From contig JADFKA010000108.1 of NCBI GenBank assembly GCA_022565135.1, positions 1 to 6,381 of the forward strand: a DNA stretch of 6,381 nucleotides, read 5' to 3'. This DNA comes from Pseudomonadota bacterium (GTDB lineage: Bacteria > Pseudomonadota > Gammaproteobacteria > Steroidobacterales > Woeseiaceae). The notes beneath the pieces were generated by a model, which was not told the DNA's origin, searched no databases, and saw nothing but the letters and a program-made list of their open reading frames with translations. The translations under genes and the position numbers were made by a program. Shown piece by piece: positions 1 to 5,113 of this stretch (positions are counted from its first letter, which is position 1; each line of letters begins with the position of its first letter).

Positions 1-174
1 CATGTCGAAGCGCCGATACGCCTCGTCCGACCGCATGTACTTTACGAATTCTCCGACCCGGAGCTTGAAGCGTTATCGAGCGGCCAAAAATTATTGCTCA
101 GAATGGGCCGTGATCATGCTGCACAAGTGCAACAGACGCTGCGACAAATCAGAGCGCGGATCGCCGGGGCGTAA
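1..174 (+). CDS. C-terminal end of a DUF3014-type protein (partial)
   Basis: Frame 1 is open from the left edge to the TAA at 172-174 and gives 57 residues. They contain the stretch RPHVLYEFSDPELEALSSGQ (residues 10-29), then LLLRMGRDHAAQV and a basic amphipathic helix to the end. From memory this pattern (V-x-Y-x-F-x-DP-x-LE-x-LS-x-GQK, then LLRMG) is the conserved C-terminus of DUF3014 proteins. These are uncharacterised proteobacterial proteins of roughly 250-300 residues, usually with one N-terminal membrane helix. The start and most of the gene lie outside the window. No hairpin terminator follows the stop, so transcription may run on into the DoxX gene 62 bases downstream. The family call rests on the tail alone; the reading frame itself is well supported by its composition. 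Confidence 0.7.
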   Translation, partial: HVEAPIRLVRPHVLYEFSDPELEALSSGQKLLLRMGRDHAAQVQQTLRQIRARIAGA

Positions 175-236
175 TCGGTTTTGGCCTGCAAATAGGTGTA
201 GGCTTCGTGATGTATAACAACTAAGAGGAAAGCACT

Positions 237-602
237 ATGGACTTTCTCAAAAATCTTGCGCCCCATGCACATTGGGGTCTGCGCCTGTCACTTGCCGCCA
301 CATTCGTTTACCACGGCGTGGGCAAATTTCCGATCGAGGGGCCCGCGATGGGTCTACCGGTTGCCGTGGTCTGGCTCGTGGCGCTGAGCGAGATCGCCGC
401 TGGCATCATGTTGATTGCCGGTGCATTCGGCAAAGACATACTTACACGTCTCGGCGGCCTGATCGTCGTCGTCATCATGATCGGCGCCATCGTGCTCGTC
501 CATGCCAAGAACGGTTTCAGCGTCATGAACGGCGGCATGGAGTTTCAGCTCCTGATGATGGCCGGCGGCCTGTACATGGCCACGAAAGGCAACGACGCCT
601 GA
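237..602 (+). CDS. DoxX family membrane protein
   Basis: A 121-residue protein with four predicted membrane helices (about residues 14-29, 41-63, 68-90 and 102-116), the normal size and layout of the DoxX/DoxD-like family. Family landmarks are visible: a first helix with Arg16 and the WHG-like YHGVGK (25-30), an acidic E52 in SEIAAGI opening helix 2, HAKNGF (89-94) after helix 3, and GGMEFQLLMM (99-108) leading into helix 4. DoxX proteins are inner-membrane proteins of mostly unknown function; some are linked to quinone-coupled oxidation or to redox stress complexes. The ATG at 237 has an AGAGGAA Shine-Dalgarno at 224-230, six bases upstream, which fixes the start. Its TGA overlaps the proposed start of the amidohydrolase, suggesting co-translation. 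The substrate cannot be told from the sequence. Confidence 0.88.
   Translation: MDFLKNLAPHAHWGLRLSLAATFVYHGVGKFPIEGPAMGLPVAVVWLVALSEIAAGIMLIAGAFGKDILTRLGGLIVVVIMIGAIVLVHAKNGFSVMNGGMEFQLLMMAGGLYMATKGNDA
584..589 (+). promoter_or_regulatory. Possible ribosome binding site inside the DoxX gene
   Basis: GAAAGG lies nine bases before a CTG at 599-601 that overlaps the DoxX stop (CTGA). It is the only reasonable Shine-Dalgarno sequence near the start of the amidohydrolase frame, which has no ATG between 275 and the lipobox at 689. It therefore supports, without proving, a non-AUG start coupled to DoxX translation. Confidence 0.35.
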
Positions 603-2317
603 GCAAATTTGTTTTAAAGATAAAGTTTCTGCATCGCTGCGGCCGATCAGTCGTGGCTGCTCTTGTCGCGTTCGGACTCTTGTTCGCATGCACATCGCCG
701 GTGGCGTACGACCTCATCCTGCGCGGCGGCACGATCTACGACGGCAGTGGTGAAGAGCCCTATGTCGGTGATGTCGCCTTCAATGGTGACGAGATCGCCG
801 CGCTTGGCGATCTCGGTAATGCCACCGCAGCAGCGGAAATCGACGTCGAGGGACTCGCCGTGGCACCCGGCTTTATCAACATGATGTCCTGGGCCAACGA
901 GTCACTGATCGAAGACGGTCATTCGCAAAGCGACATCCGCCAGGGCGTAACCCTCGAGATCATGGGCGAGGGAGACTCCATGGGTCCGCTCAACGATGAC
1001 ATGAAAGCGGCAATGGTGCGGCTGCAAAGCGATATTCGCTACGAAGTCGAATGGACGACGCTTGCCGAGTATCTCGAGTTTCTCGAACGACGCGGCATCT
1101 CCCCCAATGTAGCGTCGTTCATCGGCGCCGCAACGCCGCGCGAGTACGTCATCGGACACGAAGATCGTGAACCCACGCCCGACGAGCTCGAGCAGATGCG
1201 CGGCCTCGTGCGAGAGGCTATGAAAGATGGCGCTTTGGGCGTAGCGTCATCGTTGATGTATCCACCTGGGCTGTTTGCGACGACCGACGAATTGATCGCC
1301 CTGTCTGAAGTGGCCGCTGAATACGATGGCATGTACATCTCTCACATGCGCGACGAAGGCGCGAACATCATTGAGGCGATCGACGAATTGCTGACCATTG
1401 CACGCGATGCCAACATTCGTGCCGAGATTTACCATTTAAAATCTTCCGGGCAGTCCAACTGGCATTTATTCGACGCAGCCGTTGCCATGGTCGAACGAGC
1501 CAGGGATGAGGGATTGCAGATTACAGCCGACGTCTACACCTACCCGGCAGGATCCACCGGTTTGAACGCAACCGTTCCACCTTGGGTCCAGGAAGGTGGC
1601 TTCGAAGCATCGCTGGAACGCATGCGAGACCCGGCATTGCGCGAAAGAATCGCCAGAGAAATGCTGGAGGAATCCGACGAATGGGAAAACCTGTACCTGG
1701 GCGCCGGCTCACCCGACAACATCTTGCTGGTCGGGTTCAAGTCCGACGCATTGAAACCGTTAACGGGAAAGACCGTTGCCGAGGTCGCGGAAATGCGCGG
1801 CACCAGTCCGCAGGAGACGATCATGGATTTGATAGTCGAAGATCGCAGCCGAGTAGGTACCGTGTACTTCACGCAGTCCGAAGACGTGGTTCGCCGAGTC
1901 GTCGCACTGCCCTGGGTGAGCTTCAATTCAGACGCGGCATCACTTGCGCCGGAAGGCGTGTTCATGAAGAGCAACCCGCATCCGCGTGCCTATGGCAGTT
2001 TTGCTCGTGTGTTGGCGAAATACGTCCGTGATGAGAAAATTCTGTCGCTCGAGGAAGCCATACGCAAATTAGCCGCACTGCCTGCACAGACGATGAGAAT
2101 CGATCGACGCGGCGAACTGAAAGTGGGGTTTTTCGCCGACGTCGTCGTCTTCGATCCGAACACGATCCAGGACCACGCCACTTTTATTGAGCCGCACCAG
2201 TACGCGACCGGCATGGTGCATGTGTTCGTTAATGGCGAGCAGGTTTTGAAAGACGGCGAACACACCGGCGCAACACCGGGTCGCGTCGTGCGCGGGCCGG
2301 GCTACTCAACTCATTGA
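599..2317 (+). CDS. D-aminoacylase-like amidohydrolase lipoprotein with altered metal site
   Basis: About 572 residues if started at CTG 599. The N-terminus is a lipoprotein signal: basic residues (K3, K7, K9, R13, R16), a hydrophobic stretch and the lipobox LFAC, with Cys at 31. Then follow the amidohydrolase hallmarks YDLILRGGTIYDGSG, PGFIN (90-94), a TIM-barrel region, and the C-terminal composite domain with GELKVGFFADVVVFDP. This is the N-acyl-D-amino-acid deacylase branch. SHMRDEG (His249), YHLKSSG (His279, Lys281), FNSD (Asp445) and PHPRAYGSF (460-468) are kept. The usual D-x-H-x-H after PGF reads N-M-M-S-W (94-98), and the GNCG Cys loop reads GEGD (123-126), so several zinc ligands are missing. 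It probably acts on an N-acyl amino acid, dipeptide or related amide at the cell surface, perhaps with one metal; the substrate is unknown. The start is uncertain: GTG 653 is the first conventional codon but would leave a signal without positive charge and has no Shine-Dalgarno. Confidence 0.85.
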   Translation: MSKFVLKIKFLHRCGRSVVAALVAFGLLFACTSPVAYDLILRGGTIYDGSGEEPYVGDVAFNGDEIAALGDLGNATAAAEIDVEGLAVAPGFINMMSWANESLIEDGHSQSDIRQGVTLEIMGEGDSMGPLNDDMKAAMVRLQSDIRYEVEWTTLAEYLEFLERRGISPNVASFIGAATPREYVIGHEDREPTPDELEQMRGLVREAMKDGALGVASSLMYPPGLFATTDELIALSEVAAEYDGMYISHMRDEGANIIEAIDELLTIARDANIRAEIYHLKSSGQSNWHLFDAAVAMVERARDEGLQITADVYTYPAGSTGLNATVPPWVQEGGFEASLERMRDPALRERIAREMLEESDEWENLYLGAGSPDNILLVGFKSDALKPLTGKTVAEVAEMRGTSPQETIMDLIVEDRSRVGTVYFTQSEDVVRRVVALPWVSFNSDAASLAPEGVFMKSNPHPRAYGSFARVLAKYVRDEKILSLEEAIRKLAALPAQTMRIDRRGELKVGFFADVVVFDPNTIQDHATFIEPHQYATGMVHVFVNGEQVLKDGEHTGATPGRVVRGPGYSTH

Positions 2318-3061
2318 CATGCCACCGTTCACGCGAAGGGTCTGCCCCGTAATGTAGGCAGCATCGTCAGAGGCCAGGAACGCCATGGCTGCGGCGATTT
2401 CTTCGGCTTTGCCGTAACGGCGCATGGGCACGAGGCGCAACGCCGCTGCAAGGCCCTCCGGATCGAGCTGACCGAGCATTTCTGTCGCAATGTAGCCGGG
2501 TGAAACGGAATTGACCGTTATGCCATGCTGAGCCATTTCGGCGGCCATCGGATGCATCATGTTAAGGATGCCGCCTTTCGAGGCCGTGCACACTGAATAC
2601 TGGTTGCCGCCAAAATCGGCGACTTCGGTGATGGTCGACCCGGTCGCAATGACGCGGCCGAACTTGCGTTCGATCATGTGCGGCAGAATCGACTGCGACA
2701 CATTAAAAAACCCTCGCAAGTTGGTATCCATCGCCGCATTCCAATCGTCTTCAGTGCTGTCGATAAACGATTTATCGATGACGATGCCCGCATTGCTAAC
2801 CAGGATGTCAATTTTTCCGAATGCTTCCAGCGTTTCGTCGCGCAGGCGGTCGGTGTCTTCGCGCCGGGCAACATCGGCTTGAATCGAGATCGCCTCGCCT
2901 CCTGTGGCACGAATCCCGTTGACGACGTCTTCGGCGAGATCGGCAGCAGCCTTGTAGTTCACGACAACCTGGGCCCCTTCCGCAGCAAAGCGTTGTGCGA
3001 TTGCCTTGCCAATGCCGCGTGAAGCGCCCGTGATAATTGCCACTCTGTCTTTGAGCATCAT
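2306..3061 (-). CDS. Short-chain dehydrogenase/reductase, FabG-like, catalytic Tyr replaced by Cys
   Basis: A 251-residue classical SDR. The Rossmann motif TGASRGIG is at 11-18, with Arg15 and VVVNYK (32-37) suggesting NADP(H). Then come D63 in QADV, the NAG motif at 90-92, TNLRG with Asn114, Ser142 in the ATGST strand, and NSVSPGYIATEM (184-195), ending with VNGG. Annotators would call it 3-oxoacyl-ACP reductase-like, reducing a ketone or oxidising an alcohol in the cytoplasm; the substrate is not evident and it need not belong to fatty acid synthesis. The YxxxK motif reads CTASK (158-162): Lys162 is present but the Tyr position is Cys158, with a Tyr three residues earlier (Tyr155). The start is one of two adjacent ATGs (3061 or 3058), with only a weak GAGA ahead. 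It diverges from the MFS exporter and overlaps the amidohydrolase tail to tail by 12 bases. Confidence 0.9.
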   Translation of the reverse strand: MMLKDRVAIITGASRGIGKAIAQRFAAEGAQVVVNYKAAADLAEDVVNGIRATGGEAISIQADVARREDTDRLRDETLEAFGKIDILVSNAGIVIDKSFIDSTEDDWNAAMDTNLRGFFNVSQSILPHMIERKFGRVIATGSTITEVADFGGNQYSVCTASKGGILNMMHPMAAEMAQHGITVNSVSPGYIATEMLGQLDPEGLAAALRLVPMRRYGKAEEIAAAMAFLASDDAAYITGQTLRVNGGMSMS

Positions 3062-3092
3062 TGTAGGGATCTCGTCAGGCGATTAGTTTTGT

Positions 3093-3117
3093 GACAGTTT
3101 ACTAAACTGCCCGAAAT
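3093..3117. repeat. Operator-like palindrome, copy 1
   Basis: CAGTTTACTAAACTG (3095-3109) is a perfect palindrome with seven-base arms around a central C. It is followed by CCCGAAAT (3110-3117). Size and form fit a TetR-type or similar dimeric repressor site, and its place between two divergent genes suggests it controls one or both. No regulator gene is in the window, so the binding protein is unknown. Confidence 0.55.
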
Positions 3118-3132
3118 TTATTCCAGCTCGGC

Positions 3133-3158
3133 GACAATTCAGTAGACTGTCCCGAAAT
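3133..3158. repeat. Operator-like palindrome, copy 2
   Basis: CAATTCAGTAGACTG (3135-3149) matches copy 1 at 11 of 15 positions and is followed, after one extra T, by the same CCCGAAAT. Its own symmetry is weaker: GACA and TGTC at the ends pair, and 6 of 9 positions pair overall. The centres of the two copies are 40 bases apart, near four helical turns, which would place two bound dimers on about the same face of the DNA. Confidence 0.5.
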
Positions 3159-3182
3159 CTGAATCAAGGATTCTCAGAAGCC

Positions 3183-3215
3183 ATGACCGCCGCGCCGATC
3201 GGGATAGTTCGTTAA
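3183..3215 (+). other. Ten-codon ORF abutting the exporter start
   Basis: ATG at 3183 opens a short frame, MTAAPIGIVR, that stops at TAA 3213-3215, one base before the exporter's GTG at 3217. AAGGA at 3166-3170 lies 12 bases upstream, rather far but usable. It could be a leader ORF that delivers ribosomes to the poorly preceded GTG. Alternatively it may be the true N-terminus of the exporter cut off by a one-base change, because removing one base near 3213 would fuse the two frames. It could also be chance. Confidence 0.3.
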
Positions 3216-3216
3216 G

Positions 3217-4410
3217 GTGAGTAACCACTCCGCGCTATCGAACCGCAATTTCCTCATTTACCTGGCCGGCAGCACTGTATCTCTGCACGGACTGTGGATT
3301 TATCGCGTCGCGTTGGGCTGGTTCGCCTGGCAATTAACCGGATCGGAATTCTGGGTGGGCATCGTGGCGTTTACTCAGTTTGCGCCAGCATTATTATTTG
3401 GTCCTCTGTTCGGTGTACTGGCCGATCGATTCGAACGGCGCAAAGCATCTATTATAATTAACTCGCTCAGTTTCATGAGCATGTTGCTGTTAGGTTCATT
3501 GATCTTCTTAAATCAGGTCAATATCGTCGTTCTCACGACGCTGTCGCTCGTGCAAGGCGCGCTTGATAGCGCGCACACGCCGGTACGAATGGCGCTCGTC
3601 CCGAACCTCGTCAACAAAGATCAGTTACAAAGCGCTATTGCCACGACGTCAATATCCTTCAACGTATCAAGATTCGTTGGTCCGGCGATCGCAGGACTGA
3701 TCATTGCGAATTTCAACGTCGGCACGGCCTTTGTCGTTAACGGAATTTCCTACCTGGCAATCATCGCAGCGGTCATTGTCGTCAAGCTGCGACCCAGAGA
3801 AAACCGATCGAATAATCCAGGTGATGTTTGGTCGGAACTGCTCGAAGGTTTTCGCTATGTCATGTGCCACCGGACGATTCGCGGATTGCTGGTTGTCGTT
3901 GCGGTTGCATCAATTTTTGGTCGTGGTGCTCTCGAAATGATGCCAGCATTCGTTGATGCAATCTTGCATCGCGGCAGCTCAGGTCTCGCAATTCTAACCT
4001 CAGCCATAGGCGCCGGTTCCATCGCCACAGGGCTTGTCCTTTCACGCGGTACGGCGTGGCTCGACACGAGCGTCATTCGAATAGCGGTCATCGCAGCCGG
4101 CCTTCTGGTCGTGGCTTTCGGCGCGACAGAGATATTTTGGATGTCGATACTGATCGTCGCCGCGATCGGCGTCATGCTGTCCCTTTCTGGCGTGGGGTCA
4201 CAGATCTTGATTCAGAGCCTCGTTGATGAAGAGGTGCGAGGGCGAGTCAGCAGTTTCTGGGGAATGATTGCGTTCGGCGGGACTGCGTTGGGCAGTCTCG
4301 TGATTGGATTCGCCTCGGCCGCGTTTGGCTTACAAGGAACGATCGTTGTCACTGGGATGCTGTGCGTGGCTGCGTCGGCCCTGTTTGGACGAGCGCGTCA
4401 GGCCTCATAA
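3217..4410 (+). CDS. MFS transporter, MFS_3/DHA3 (EntS-like) exporter type
   Basis: A 397-residue, very hydrophobic protein with a typical 12-helix major facilitator layout. Motif A of the first half is GVLADRFERRK (66-76). The second half has the degenerate counterpart DEEVRGRVSSFWG (337-349). PVRMALVPNLV (122-132), then AI, then FVGPAIAG (153-160) are characteristic of the MFS_3 branch that includes the enterobactin exporter EntS and DHA3 macrolide exporters. These are inner-membrane, proton-driven efflux proteins; the substrate cannot be predicted from sequence. GTG 3217 is the only start available after the in-frame TAG at 3205, and it has no good Shine-Dalgarno. It is divergent from the dehydrogenase and shares its control region, so both may answer to the same ligand-sensing repressor. 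By eye the gene is richer in A/T than its neighbours. A hairpin terminator follows. Confidence 0.9.
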   Translation: MSNHSALSNRNFLIYLAGSTVSLHGLWIYRVALGWFAWQLTGSEFWVGIVAFTQFAPALLFGPLFGVLADRFERRKASIIINSLSFMSMLLLGSLIFLNQVNIVVLTTLSLVQGALDSAHTPVRMALVPNLVNKDQLQSAIATTSISFNVSRFVGPAIAGLIIANFNVGTAFVVNGISYLAIIAAVIVVKLRPRENRSNNPGDVWSELLEGFRYVMCHRTIRGLLVVVAVASIFGRGALEMMPAFVDAILHRGSSGLAILTSAIGAGSIATGLVLSRGTAWLDTSVIRIAVIAAGLLVVAFGATEIFWMSILIVAAIGVMLSLSGVGSQILIQSLVDEEVRGRVSSFWGMIAFGGTALGSLVIGFASAAFGLQGTIVVTGMLCVAASALFGRARQAS

Positions 4411-4423
4411 TTTCGCCAACAAA

Positions 4424-4453
4424 AAGGGCCCCATTCAGGGGCCCTTACTTATT
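4424..4453. terminator. Bidirectional rho-independent terminator
   Basis: AAGGGCCCC (4424-4432) and GGGGCCCTT (4438-4446) form a perfect nine-pair, mostly GC stem around the loop ATTCA. Read on the minus strand, the stem runs into five T residues from the A-run at 4421-4425, a strong terminator for the VWA operon. On the plus strand it is followed by the less T-rich ACTTATT, a weaker stop for the exporter. It lies in the convergent gap between the two genes, as expected. Confidence 0.88.
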
Positions 4454-4477
4454 AGTGCGTGTAGCTGGAAATAGACG

Positions 4478-5113
4478 CTATAACAATCCTTCCAGACCGT
4501 CGAGATCGTTGATCACACGCCATTCGCCGCCAGTTTTTTCGACCTTGCCCTGCCACTCTTGGAGCCGGTCCAGGTATTCGCGAGGATCGATGTTGTCGGA
4601 GCGTAGCTTGGTGACATTGAGCGCGATGACTTTAAACCCTGCGAGTTCGATGTCGATGTCGCGGATATAACCTTCGGCCAGGTCCTCCTTGAGATCCGAG
4701 AAAATCAGGATCGTTTTGTTGCCCGTATCCTTCTCATTGAGGAATTCTACGGCCTGCAACAGACCGCCCGTGATATCGGTGTAGGGCGACGATTTCACAT
4801 TCGCCACGAAATCGCTGATTTGCTGAGCGAACAAACGTTTCTGCCGGTTGACGGCGCTCGGTCGGTCGTCGAACGACACTTTGGCGATAATGTCTTTTTC
4901 ACTGAAACTGCCCGTATCGATGCGGGCGACTGCGAACGTGTCCTTCGCATCCAGCTTTGAAAGCGTATAGCGAATAATCTGCTCGGCCTTTTCGAGTTCC
5001 TGCGCATAGGTGCCCGAGGTATCGAGCAGCATGTACACGCCGGAATTTCGCGGTGCCTCGCCGCCACAAGCAACCAGCAGCAGGCACAAAGTGGCAAAGA
5101 TTCCTGTCTTCAT
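4478..5113 (-). CDS. von Willebrand factor A domain lipoprotein
   Basis: A 211-residue protein. Residues 1-16 are a lipoprotein signal with lipobox LVAC, Cys at 16. Gly at +2 gives no inner-membrane retention signal by the enterobacterial rule. A VWA fold starts at once: GVYMLLDTSGTY (25-36) holds the MIDAS D31-x-S33-x-T35, followed by the SPYTDITGGL segment (T112, T115) and a hydrophobic strand ending in FSD (Asp140). So all three metal-site elements can be placed, with Thr in place of the last Ser. VWA domains bind protein partners through the metal. The start at 5113 is chosen because it begins the signal peptide, overlaps the upstream stop as ATGA and has a strong GGAGG eight bases away. 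The frame runs on to 5176 without such support. The neighbouring membrane protein is the obvious partner, probably at the periplasmic face. I do not recognise a named family. Confidence 0.85.
   Translation of the reverse strand: MKTGIFATLCLLLVACGGEAPRNSGVYMLLDTSGTYAQELEKAEQIIRYTLSKLDAKDTFAVARIDTGSFSEKDIIAKVSFDDRPSAVNRQKRLFAQQISDFVANVKSSPYTDITGGLLQAVEFLNEKDTGNKTILIFSDLKEDLAEGYIRDIDIELAGFKVIALNVTKLRSDNIDPREYLDRLQEWQGKVEKTGGEWRVINDLDGLEGLL

Larger units (their letters stand above)
3062..3216. promoter_or_regulatory. Divergent control region between the dehydrogenase and the exporter
   Basis: This 155-base gap must hold the promoters of both outward-facing genes. It carries two related palindromes (listed separately) and a ten-codon ORF next to the exporter. 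I could not find a sigma-70 promoter with both boxes at good spacing on either strand. The best minus-strand attempt, TTGATT with TACTGA 17 bases on, has a poor -10 box. Confidence 0.6.

Noticed and set aside
2..217. A 71-residue plus-strand ORF at the left edge
   Set aside because: It overlaps, in another frame, the DUF3014-like end at 1-174, has a basic low-quality composition, and has no family resemblance.
181..218. A sigma-70 promoter for the DoxX gene (TTGGCC and TATAAC)
   Set aside because: The two boxes are 26 bases apart and no other -35 box fits TATAAC at 213-218, so the match is likely chance.
272..598. The amidohydrolase frame extended upstream to the ATG at 272
   Set aside because: The extension lies wholly inside the DoxX gene, is extremely Arg/His-rich as out-of-frame sequence is, and would bury the lipoprotein signal.
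1540..1974. A 144-residue minus-strand ORF opposite the amidohydrolase
   Set aside because: It is Ser/Arg/Thr-rich shadow sequence opposite a strongly conserved enzyme region and has no family features.
3195..3202. The palindrome CCGATCGG just before the exporter
   Set aside because: Eight bases is too short to support an operator, and such words are common in this sequence.
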